Assembly: GCA_030418545.1 (NCBI GenBank)
Contig: QAIB01000008.1
Location: forward strand, 124,001-188,000
Direction of reading: 5' to 3'
DNA length: 64,000 nucleotides
From: Xenophilus aerolatus
Lineage (GTDB): Bacteria; Pseudomonadota; Gammaproteobacteria; Burkholderiales; Burkholderiaceae_C
The number at the start of each line of letters is the position of its first letter. Position 1 is the stretch's first letter. Positions 30,980 through 38,206 of this stretch are shown piece by piece. The notes under the pieces were generated by a model that was not told where the DNA came from, ran no database searches, and was given only the letters and a program-made list of their open reading frames with translations. The position numbers and the translations under genes were made by a program.

Positions 30980-31296
30980 TGGACTACCTGAAGAAGCAGA
31001 CCAGCGCCACCAAGAGCATCACGAAGTTCGGTAATGGCCTGAACGCTGAACTCAACTACCTCGATACAGGCGCGAAGCAAAAGATTTCGTGCGTAGTCGT
31101 CTCGTCGGATGAAAGCTACCTTGAAGGCAGCGTGCACCGCAAGGCAAAGAGGGCGCTGGTGTCTGGTGCGCTTAAAACGGCGCCGAGAGCAAACGACTTC
31201 ATTGTCATGGCGAAGCAGACGTTCACGATTCGCGAAGTCGAAGACCTAACGCCTGATGGCAAGACAACCATCATGTTCAAGCTGTTGGTGTCGTAA
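30979..31296 (+). CDS. Head-closure/stopper-like protein (putative)
   Basis: A 105-residue, mostly beta protein (MDYLKKQTSATKSITKFG; 'KISCVVVSSDESYLEGSVH'; DFIVMAKQTFTIREVEDL). Size and position between the adaptor and the tail terminator fit the stopper (gpFII/gp16-type). It starts in the stop of the adaptor gene (TGATG). The family is not recognised by motif, so the role is positional inference. Confidence 0.65.
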   Translation: MDYLKKQTSATKSITKFGNGLNAELNYLDTGAKQKISCVVVSSDESYLEGSVHRKAKRALVSGALKTAPRANDFIVMAKQTFTIREVEDLTPDGKTTIMFKLLVS

Positions 31297-31307
31297 GGGG
31301 AGGGCGC

Positions 31308-31718
31308 ATGAACCTAAGCACCGCACGCACCATCCTTCTTGAGCACGCAAAGCTGCTGACGAACATTGGCCGTATTACTGTTGAGAACGACAACTATGAG
31401 GCGAAGAACCGGGAGCCGTGGGCACGTTTCAGTCTCACGCCAGTAGAGACCATCGTTCAGACAGTTGGACAAGACCCATGGCTGCGCATTGGCGGCCTTG
31501 CAACGATCCAGCTCTTTGAGCCTGTCGGCGTGGGAGCAGCCTCGCTGTTCACCAAAGCTGACGCTGTCATCGCCCACTTCAAGACCGCATCGCGGCTTGG
31601 CACCTCACCTGACATCGTGCACATCGAAAAGTCTTTCGGCTCGAACACGATTGACGGTCCGTCCTTCTCCAGGCTGAACGTATACGTGCGTTGGTACGCC
31701 TTCACGCGTGACGCATAA
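31308..31718 (+). CDS. Tail terminator protein (putative)
   Basis: A 136-residue protein, 'NLSTARTILLEHAKLLTNIG', 'WARFSLTPVETIVQTVG', RIGGLATIQLFEPVGVG, and LNVYVRWYAF at the end. The strand-rich core with the 'R..G.a.IqlF.p.g.G' pattern is that of the DUF4128/gpU-type terminators that cap the tail tube. It is followed by the tube gene. Its TAA stop is part of a TAAATA element. Confidence 0.78.
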   Translation: MNLSTARTILLEHAKLLTNIGRITVENDNYEAKNREPWARFSLTPVETIVQTVGQDPWLRIGGLATIQLFEPVGVGAASLFTKADAVIAHFKTASRLGTSPDIVHIEKSFGSNTIDGPSFSRLNVYVRWYAFTRDA

Positions 31719-31721
31719 ATA
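31716..31721 (+). promoter_or_regulatory. TAAATA element before the tail tube gene
   Basis: ATAAATAA at 31715-31722 overlaps the stop of the terminator gene, 35 bases from ATG 31751; GGGAG follows. No hairpin seen at this copy. Confidence 0.5.
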
Positions 31722-31750
31722 AGAACTACAAGATTTAGGGAGCCCAAACA

Positions 31751-32659
31751 ATGGCATTCGCACAGAACTCACGTGTACAGGTTTTAACCGTACCGGAAAC
31801 CAGCCTAGGTGTTACGCCTGCTACCCCGACCATGGCGCTTAAGCCAGTCGTTTCGAGTAGCGTGAACCTCACCAAGACCCTCATCAACTCAAATGCACTG
31901 ACCGGCAATCGCCGCAAGAAGTTCTCCCGCCATGGCAACACGGCGGTCGGCGGGGAAATCGCAGTTGAGCTGTCGTATGGTCAGTTTGACGACCTCATTG
32001 CTGGTGCAATGCTCAGCGACTGGACGACGGACGTGCTTCGCATTGGCACCACCCGTAAGTCGTTCAGTGTCGAAGTCGGCTCGCTGGATGTGGCCCAGTA
32101 CCAGCTCTTCAAGGGTGTCGTGCCTAACACCATGTCGGTTGACGTGGCACAGGACTCCATCATCGGTCTGTCCTTCGGCCTGATCGGCAAGAGCCAAACT
32201 ACTGCTACTTCGACAGCGGCAACGACCGTCACCCCAGCTCTGTCCAATGAGCCAATGGTGCACAAGGAAGGCAGCATCTCTGTTGACGGCGTCGAACTCG
32301 GCATCGTCACCGCCTTCAGCTTCCAGATCGACAACGGCTACCAAGCTGCATACGCAATCGGCTCGGGCGACGCTGCTGACATTGCCTACGGGCAAGCCGC
32401 AGTCACGGGCTCTATGACTGTCTACTTCCAAGACCTCGTCATGTACAACCGTTTCATCAATGAGACGCAGGTGGCTGTCGAGCTTGTGACGGAAGACCCA
32501 GCGGGCAACAAGTACACCTGGCTGATGAACAACGTGCAGTTCAACACTGGCACTCTTCCGGTCGGTGGCGCTGGTCCACGCACCATCACGATGTCCTTTG
32601 AGGCACTCGATGACGACGGAACACATGGGCCGCTGGAAATCACCCGCGAAGCTGCCTAA
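31751..32659 (+). CDS. Major tail tube protein
   Basis: A 302-residue protein of the Phage_tube_2 kind. Seen are SRVQVLTVPETSLGVTPATP, 'KFSRHGNTAVGGEIAVELSY', 'VGSLDVAQYQLFKGVVPNTM' and a C-terminal domain GSMTVYFQDLVMYNRFIN. It would form the hexameric rings of a non-contractile tail. It is larger than lambda gpV, consistent with two related beta-sandwich halves. The next gene's ATG overlaps its stop. Confidence 0.88.
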   Translation: MAFAQNSRVQVLTVPETSLGVTPATPTMALKPVVSSSVNLTKTLINSNALTGNRRKKFSRHGNTAVGGEIAVELSYGQFDDLIAGAMLSDWTTDVLRIGTTRKSFSVEVGSLDVAQYQLFKGVVPNTMSVDVAQDSIIGLSFGLIGKSQTTATSTAATTVTPALSNEPMVHKEGSISVDGVELGIVTAFSFQIDNGYQAAYAIGSGDAADIAYGQAAVTGSMTVYFQDLVMYNRFINETQVAVELVTEDPAGNKYTWLMNNVQFNTGTLPVGGAGPRTITMSFEALDDDGTHGPLEITREAA

Positions 32660-32949
32660 TGAGCAAGGTCAAGGCTGCGCAAGAGGAATTGGTATCGGAG
32701 ATTGCTGCGGACATGCTCTTTCGGATCATGCTCCGCACTCCAGTCGATACGGGTCTTCTGCAAAGCTCCTTTGAGATTCAAGACCTCACCGCTGACGGCT
32801 TCACTATCGTCAACGACACCCCGTACGCGCTCTACGTTGAAGAGGGCACCGAAAAGATGGGACCAGCACACATGGTGCGGGCCACTCTTGAGGAACGACA
32901 AGAAATTGTTGATCGCGCGGCACTAACAATTAAAACAAGACTCGCATGA
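32659..32949 (+). CDS. HK97-gp10-like virion morphogenesis protein
   Basis: A 96-residue protein: 'MLFRIMLRTPVDTGLLQSSF', YALYVEEGTEKMGPAHMVRA. The TPVDTG-L-S and 'Y...vE.GT..m..h.m.r' patterns are those of the HK97 gp10/tail-completion family, which usually lies before the tube gene. Here it follows the tube gene and overlaps both neighbours by a few bases. Confidence 0.82.
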   Translation: MSKVKAAQEELVSEIAADMLFRIMLRTPVDTGLLQSSFEIQDLTADGFTIVNDTPYALYVEEGTEKMGPAHMVRATLEERQEIVDRAALTIKTRLA

Positions 32950-33341
32950 CCAAAGCAACATCCATCAAGGATTTTCACTCGAAGACCAAGTCAGTTAAAG
33001 TCCACAACCCCGAAGACCGGAACGATATCTTTCTGCGTGAAGACGGCTCGCCAGTGACCATCGAAATTGTTGGCCCATTTAGCGCAGAGTTCTTGAAGGC
33101 AAACATCGAGTGTCAACGTCAAAAGTTGAAACTTGAAGTTGAGCAAATTGGTGATCCTGAGGTCACTGAAAACATCAATCTTGAATTCCTGTCAAAGTTA
33201 ATTGTTGGGTGGAACGCGCCAGAATTTTTCGGTGAATACAGCAAAGATGCGGCCCTTGCTTTGCTCATGGACCGTAAAACAAGCTGGATCGCTTACCAAG
33301 TTGACGCCGCATTTAACAAGTTCGATTTTTTCAAAGGCTGA
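32946..33341 (+). CDS. Tail assembly chaperone, short form (gpG-like)
   Basis: A 131-residue protein: 'VHNPEDRNDIFLREDGSPVT', IEIVGPFSAEFLKANIECQR, then helical 'NLEFLSKLIVGWNAPEFFGE'. It occupies the place between tail tube and tape measure where lambda has gpG. Near its 3' end is the slippery heptamer T TTT TTC (33326-33332) in the correct frame, so some ribosomes would move to the -1 frame and make the long GT form. Confidence 0.86.
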   Translation: MTKATSIKDFHSKTKSVKVHNPEDRNDIFLREDGSPVTIEIVGPFSAEFLKANIECQRQKLKLEVEQIGDPEVTENINLEFLSKLIVGWNAPEFFGEYSKDAALALLMDRKTSWIAYQVDAAFNKFDFFKG

Positions 33342-33742
33342 CGGAAAGGCTGTGCAACTGGACGCGCCACCAAGTTGCACTTGATTCCGAGTACGAATCG
33401 GGCCTGACTGTCAGGGAAAATCTAAAGCGCATATCATCGCAGACAAAGAAATTGTTTGATGACGTGGTCAAGGAGCAAGGCGACGCTCTCCCACCTGCGG
33501 ATAAATATCCTGAGCAGCTGGATTACTTGAACAGGATGTTTGTCGAACTCAGTAGATCACGCACGTACGATCATGGCTTCGCAAAATGTCTCTCCTTTGT
33601 GGAGATCAAGGCTTATCTCGAACTGACTGGCGCAAAGCTTGATTACGAAGAACTCCAGATAATCATTCAAGTGGATGATGCCTGGACGCACCAGTACAAC
33701 AAAGAGAGAGCAAACGAAAGACAACGCCAAGCTGCTAACTGA
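32946..33742 (+). CDS. Tail assembly chaperone, -1 frameshift product (gpGT-like)
   Basis: The -1 frame is open from 33317 to the stop at 33742 and has no start codon of its own before ATG 33452, well inside the domain. Slippage on T TTT TTC at 33326-33332 joins 129 residues of the short form to about 136 residues reading QRLTERLCNWTRHQVALDSE and later FVEIKAYLELTGAKLDYEEL. Total about 265 residues. In lambda the ratio of G to GT is needed for tail assembly; this is the same layout. Confidence 0.85.
33326..33332 (+). promoter_or_regulatory. Programmed -1 frameshift site
   Basis: T TTT TTC, with GAT-TTT-TTC in the zero frame and the zero-frame stop TGA nine bases on at 33339-33341. Confidence 0.83.
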
Positions 33743-33756
33743 AAAGGAAGGCAGCA

Positions 33757-35892
33757 ATGGCGACAGTCAACGAATTTGCAGAATTAAAAATCAAGGTCGA
33801 TGCCAGCGAGCTGACAAAGCTCGACAAGGACATTGATCAATCCAAAAAGAAAATTGGCGACCTGGGCGACACCGCATCAAAGAGCGGTGGTGGCCTTGGC
33901 TCGCTCGGTAGTGCCGCAGAAGGTGCCGGCGCTGGCCTTGGCACGTTTGCCGTGGCTGCAGGTGCAGCAGCAGTAGCAGTCGGATTTGTAGTCACGAAGG
34001 TAGCGGACTCTATTGGCTGGTTTGTGGACCTCGGGAAGACAGCGCTCGACGTGTCCGACAAACTCAATGACTTCTCCGAGCAGACGCTCATCTCCACTAC
34101 CCGGCTCAACTACCTCACCAACGCATACAAGCTGACAGGTGTCACGGCCAAGGAGGTCATCGACAACGCTGAAGCTCTCTCTGGCAAGCTCGCCAAGCAG
34201 GACGAGGCGACAGGTAAGGTCGTCATGGCGATGGAGAAGTTGGGTGTCTCCACGAAGGACGCCAACGGAGAACAGAAGACGGCGCTCCAGCTCCAAGAGG
34301 ACATCGTCGTGGCCGCATCGAAGGCCAAGGACGCGTCCGAAGGGCACGCCCTGGCCGTTGCCGCACTGGGCACCTCCTACTACAAGCTTCGCCAGCCAAT
34401 CCTTGACGTGAAGGAGAAGGGCGAGGCTATGTACGACCTGATGGTCAAGACAGGTGGGTACATGAGCGGCGACATGTCGAAGGCGTCGGGCGAGCTGCAT
34501 GACAACCTTGACCGCCTGAAGGTCGTCTTCGGCGGCATCGGCACCACCATCGCTAAGGTAGCCCTTCCAGCGCTGAGTGCGGTGGCTGAGAAGGTGTTGA
34601 GTGTCGCGACGACGGTTGCCCAGGCTATCGCGCGTATCACCGGCATGAACCCAGCAACGGAGAAGGTCAACGATGCCATTGGGGACATCAACCGCCAGAA
34701 GTCCATTGCTGAGGCGACCATCGCCAAGCTTGAGGGCAGCGAGTTCGGCCAGACCGCGCAGGGTCAGAAGGCTTTGCAGTCGGCCAAGGACCAACTTGCT
34801 CTCTTGCAGGAGCGCAGCCGTGAAATGGCACGGTACAAGACCGCCACGGATGCAGCAGCCGCAGCACAAAAGAAGCTTGACCTGCAAGGTACTCCGGGCG
34901 AAGGTCAGTCCACGGCATCTGCTCGCGACCCAAAGCCATCAAAGGGCAGCAAGGAGAAGGCGGAGAAGGAGCCAAAGACACTCTCCGACATCGACATTTA
35001 CAAGAAGCAGCAGGCGGCGCTCGAAGACTTCCGCAAGTCAGAGGAAGAGCTTGCGAACTGGGAAAAGAGCGAGCGCGAAAAGGCGGCGAAGCAGGAAGAG
35101 CACATGCACAAGCTCCTTGAGCACCGTGCTGAGCTGTACAAGGGGTACATCGACCAGAACTATGAAGTGATGAAGCAGTTGGCAGAGGTCAACACTCTTG
35201 AGGAAAAGGGGCTGCTCACCACGGAAGAGGCGATCAAGGCTCGCCAGAAGCTGAATGATGAGCGCGCACCAGAGACCTTCGCTGAGGGCTGGAGCAGCGC
35301 CATGAAGAAGTTCTCCAAGGACGCGCAGGACAGCGCGAAGGCTGGCGAGGACGCATTCAACAGCTTCGCTAACAACGTCGAAGGCGCCCTCAACAACTTC
35401 ATCCAGACGGGCAAGTTCTCGTTCTCCGACTTTGCACGCTCTGTCATCGCTGACCTGGGCAAGATGGCCGCGAAGGCAGCTGCATCAGGCATTGCCAACC
35501 TCCTGAGCGGTGCCATTGGCTCGGCGCTTGGTAGTGGTACCAACTGGGCGTCCAACGGATCTGGCTTCGGCACGGGCAGCAACTTCGGGAACATGGATTT
35601 TGGCGGCTTCTTTGCTGATGGTGGTGATCCTCCAGTCGGAAAGGTGTCCGTGGTCGGTGAGAACGGACCAGAGGTGTTCGTGCCGAAGACTGCGGGCACG
35701 ATCATCCCGAACAGCGCTTTGAGCGGTGGCAACCTCAACGTGGGTGGCATCACCATCAACGTGCAAGGTGGACAGACCAACGAAGAGACCGGCAACGTCG
35801 TAAGTAAGAAGATGCTCACCGTGATTAACGGATTAGTAGATCAACGCATCACCCACGGCTTGCGACGAGGCAACCGCTTGAACCCACTGTAA
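33757..35892 (+). CDS. Tape measure protein
   Basis: A 711-residue protein that sets tail length and enters the host envelope at injection. It begins with a short coiled coil (ELTKLDKDIDQSKKKIGDL), a Gly/Ala-rich hydrophobic stretch FAVAAGAAAVAVGFVVTKVA near 70-90, a long helical region, a Lys/Glu-rich linker near 390-410, and the lambda gpH C-terminal domain 'FAEGWSSAMKKFSKDAQDSA' to ARSVIADLGKMAAKAAASG. It ends with GENGPEVFVPKTAGTIIPNS, a common TMP end motif. At about 0.15 nm per residue the tail would be near 100 nm; this is only a rule of thumb. Confidence 0.92.
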   Translation: MATVNEFAELKIKVDASELTKLDKDIDQSKKKIGDLGDTASKSGGGLGSLGSAAEGAGAGLGTFAVAAGAAAVAVGFVVTKVADSIGWFVDLGKTALDVSDKLNDFSEQTLISTTRLNYLTNAYKLTGVTAKEVIDNAEALSGKLAKQDEATGKVVMAMEKLGVSTKDANGEQKTALQLQEDIVVAASKAKDASEGHALAVAALGTSYYKLRQPILDVKEKGEAMYDLMVKTGGYMSGDMSKASGELHDNLDRLKVVFGGIGTTIAKVALPALSAVAEKVLSVATTVAQAIARITGMNPATEKVNDAIGDINRQKSIAEATIAKLEGSEFGQTAQGQKALQSAKDQLALLQERSREMARYKTATDAAAAAQKKLDLQGTPGEGQSTASARDPKPSKGSKEKAEKEPKTLSDIDIYKKQQAALEDFRKSEEELANWEKSEREKAAKQEEHMHKLLEHRAELYKGYIDQNYEVMKQLAEVNTLEEKGLLTTEEAIKARQKLNDERAPETFAEGWSSAMKKFSKDAQDSAKAGEDAFNSFANNVEGALNNFIQTGKFSFSDFARSVIADLGKMAAKAAASGIANLLSGAIGSALGSGTNWASNGSGFGTGSNFGNMDFGGFFADGGDPPVGKVSVVGENGPEVFVPKTAGTIIPNSALSGGNLNVGGITINVQGGQTNEETGNVVSKKMLTVINGLVDQRITHGLRRGNRLNPL

Positions 35893-35896
35893 GAAC

Positions 35897-35930
35897 TAAA
35901 TAGCTGCTGGAGGTATGAATGCCAGCAGCT
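35897..35930 (+). promoter_or_regulatory. TAAATA element with hairpin holding the start of gene M
   Basis: TAAATA 35897-35902 runs straight into AGCTGCTGG (35902-35910), which pairs with CCAGCAGCT (35922-35930). GGAGG and ATG 35919 lie at and within the loop, so translation could be tuned by this stem. Confidence 0.65.
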
Positions 35931-36263
35931 TTACCACTTACAGACCGCATTTCACAGTCGTCTCAACGCAAGACGACACCACGCAGCATCAGTTGCCAGT
36001 TTGGCGACGGGTACGAACAGATTCGCCCTGACGGCATCAACTACCTTGTTGATGAATGGTCCATTCAATATGAGGCACTGAACGCCACTGAGCGCGCAAC
36101 ACTTGTCAACGTGCTTCGCAGCGTGGGTGCTTGGGACTACCTCACGTGGACACCCATCGGCTCATCTACGCCGCTTAAGTGGCGAGTAGTTGGAGGTTGG
36201 ACTGAGTCGCCGCAATCCGGCGCTCTGTACTCCCTGAGCTTCAACCTCAAGCAGTTCTTCTAA
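35919..36263 (+). CDS. Minor tail protein M-like
   Basis: A 114-residue lambda gpM-family protein: 'LPLTDRISQSSQRKTTPRSI', CQFGDGYEQIRPDGINY, the central 'YEALNATERATLVNVLRSVG', and a W-rich end KWRVVGGWTESPQSGALYSL. The FGDGYeQ element is the family mark. It is part of the tail-tip complex, and is followed with no gap by L. Confidence 0.92.
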   Translation: MPAALPLTDRISQSSQRKTTPRSISCQFGDGYEQIRPDGINYLVDEWSIQYEALNATERATLVNVLRSVGAWDYLTWTPIGSSTPLKWRVVGGWTESPQSGALYSLSFNLKQFF

Positions 36264-36796
36264 TGCCGATTCCGTACTCAGAGATTCGGTCCCTCACGCA
36301 GGACTCACCCCTGATCGACCTGTTCATCTTGGACCTGATAAACGGGGAGACTCACCGCTTTTGCAACGAGGCAGCAGCCGACGGGGGAGCGCTCTTCCTT
36401 TCAGGAGTTCCGTATTACCCGCTTCCCGTAGTCATAGAAGGCTTCGGACAGAACAACACCGGCGCGCCTCAGCGCCCGACTATCAGCATTTCGAATGTGT
36501 CGAGAGAGCTACTGTCTTTGGTCGTTTCGTACGGCGACATGGTCGGGTCAACCATCAGTCGTATCCGCATCTTTGCGAAGAACCTCGACGGAGGTTCTTC
36601 ACCCGATCCAGATCAAATCTTCGGACCAGAAAAATACCTCATCACGAAAAAGATCGTCCACAACCACACCATGATCCAGTGGGAGATTGCTGCGCCATTC
36701 GACCGTCCGAACACCAAACTCCCGATCCGTCAGGCGCTGCGCGATCCAACGTCGAACAGCAAAGGCTTCCCGGGTCTGGCACGGAGGATTCGATGA
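36263..36796 (+). CDS. Minor tail protein L-like
   Basis: A 177-residue lambda gpL-family protein: SLTQDSPLIDLFILDLINGE, 'GVPYYPLPVVIEGFGQNNTG', 'PTISISNVSRELLSLVVSYG', and FGPEKYLITKKIVHNHTMIQ. It is shorter than lambda gpL and seems to lack the C-terminal cysteine-rich (iron-sulfur) part, so the tail tip may be built somewhat differently. Its stop overlaps the start of K. Confidence 0.88.
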   Translation: MPIPYSEIRSLTQDSPLIDLFILDLINGETHRFCNEAAADGGALFLSGVPYYPLPVVIEGFGQNNTGAPQRPTISISNVSRELLSLVVSYGDMVGSTISRIRIFAKNLDGGSSPDPDQIFGPEKYLITKKIVHNHTMIQWEIAAPFDRPNTKLPIRQALRDPTSNSKGFPGLARRIR

Positions 36797-37566
36797 AGCT
36801 GAACGACAAAGCTTTGGCTGACTTCCAAGCCCATGTCCTGCGGGACTACCCAAACGAAGCATGCGGCTTCATCGTGAAGGGCAAGTACATCCCCTGTAAG
36901 AACGTCTCCGCGACACCTGAGACACACTTTGAGGTCGATTCAAAGGACTACATAAAGGCACTCAAGAAAGGTCCTCTGGAAGCACTGCTGCACTCCCACC
37001 CATACAAAGAAGGTGAGAGGCTGATGCAGCCTGCCGAATGGCCGACGACCGCTGACATGGAAAGTTGGCTGGCGTGGAAGATGGAGATTCCATTTGGCAT
37101 CGTCGGCACGGACGGTGTTGGCTTTACCCGCATGGCGTGGTTGGACGAAGCGAACCCCGAACCCCTGACCGGACGTGAGTTCATTCACGGCGTCAACGAC
37201 TGCTTCAGCGTCATCCGCGACTGGTTCAGGCAAGAGCGTGGCATCACGCTGAAGAATTTTGCTCGTGGCTGGGGTTGGTGGGAGATGGACAAGAACCTCT
37301 ACGTGGACAACTTCGCAGCGGCAGGCTTTGAAGAGATAGACGTTGACGACCTTCAGGTGGGCGACGTAGTGATGCTCCAGATTGGCTCGATCCAAGTCAT
37401 CCACCATGCAGCAGTAGTCGTCGGCAACAACCAAATCTTGCATCACCAATGGCGAAAGCTGAGTCACGTTGACTCGCTCAGCCGCTGGCACCGATGCATA
37501 AAGAAGGCAGTGCGGTTCAACCCAACACTGCTACAGGGAGACAAGAATGAAAACGATCCACTTTGA
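36793..37566 (+). CDS. Tail tip protein K-like: JAMM plus NlpC/P60 domains
   Basis: A 257-residue protein with two domains. Residues 1-130 are a Mov34/MPN (JAMM) domain with LLHSHPYKEGERLM and a later 'TTADMESW' acidic residue. Residues 135-250 are NlpC/P60: Cys in GVNDCFSVIRDWF and His in VIHHAAVVVGNN. In lambda, gpK is proposed to cut peptidoglycan or process tail proteins. The start is ATG 36793 at the L stop; an open frame further upstream is a shadow of L. It overlaps gene I by 20 bp. Confidence 0.9.
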   Translation: MKLNDKALADFQAHVLRDYPNEACGFIVKGKYIPCKNVSATPETHFEVDSKDYIKALKKGPLEALLHSHPYKEGERLMQPAEWPTTADMESWLAWKMEIPFGIVGTDGVGFTRMAWLDEANPEPLTGREFIHGVNDCFSVIRDWFRQERGITLKNFARGWGWWEMDKNLYVDNFAAAGFEEIDVDDLQVGDVVMLQIGSIQVIHHAAVVVGNNQILHHQWRKLSHVDSLSRWHRCIKKAVRFNPTLLQGDKNENDPL

Positions 37567-38206
37567 CGGAGCCATCGCCCAGCTTGCTGGATGCGAGACG
37601 GTAGAAATGGACGTGAAGAACGCCCAAGACCTCGTCAGTGCGTTGAATAGCCAGGTCAAGGGCTTCCGGAAGTTCGCTGCGGAAAACAAGATCATCCTGG
37701 CCGCGTCGAAAGACGGCATGGAAGATGCCAAGGCCATTGTCAGCCACAACAGGGAAATGACCTTTGAGGGCCGCGACCACCTGTGGGTCGTGCCTGCATT
37801 CTCAGGCTCAGGTATCGAGACGGCCATCATTGCAGCAGTCGGTGCAACTGGTGCTGCTGCTGTGGCCATCACCGTTGCAGTGAACCTTGCGGTGTCTTTG
37901 GTCACGTCGGCAATCATCAAGGCGCTTGCGCCGTCGCCTGACTCGTCCGAAGGACCAGCAGAGGCAGCAAAGAGACCGTCGTTCCTCTTCAACGGGTCCA
38001 TCCTGACGTATGAGCAGGGATACGCAATCCCGTTGATCTACGGCAATCACCATGCCGCAGGCATCGTCATCGGGACCGACATCGACGTAGAGGACATTCC
38101 GTTTGACTTCGCAACGATGTTCCCTGATCCAGCGGGTGGTGCATCAGGTAGAGGACACGTTCCAGCAGAAGCATGGATGAACAACGAAAACGCCGGAGAC
38201 ATGTAA
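37547..38206 (+). CDS. Tail assembly protein I-like
   Basis: A 219-residue lambda gpI-family protein: ubiquitin-like N-terminal part (KTIHFDGAIAQLAGCETVEM, 'DLVSALNSQVKGFRKFAAEN'), a Gly/Ala hydrophobic hairpin GATGAAAVAITVAVNLAVSL near 100-125, and a C-terminal segment with 'FLFNGSILTYEQGYAIPLIYG'. It would help attach J at the tail tip. It overlaps K and J. Confidence 0.88.
   Translation: MKTIHFDGAIAQLAGCETVEMDVKNAQDLVSALNSQVKGFRKFAAENKIILAASKDGMEDAKAIVSHNREMTFEGRDHLWVVPAFSGSGIETAIIAAVGATGAAAVAITVAVNLAVSLVTSAIIKALAPSPDSSEGPAEAAKRPSFLFNGSILTYEQGYAIPLIYGNHHAAGIVIGTDIDVEDIPFDFATMFPDPAGGASGRGHVPAEAWMNNENAGDM

Noticed and set aside
33499-33504. TAAATA inside the GT reading frame
   Set aside because: Within coding sequence, followed by no gene start in range; taken as chance.
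33452-33742. Stand-alone gene after the tail chaperone
   Set aside because: Its frame is open upstream to 33317 without a start codon and joins the upstream gene by the -1 slippery site; it is the T part of GT.
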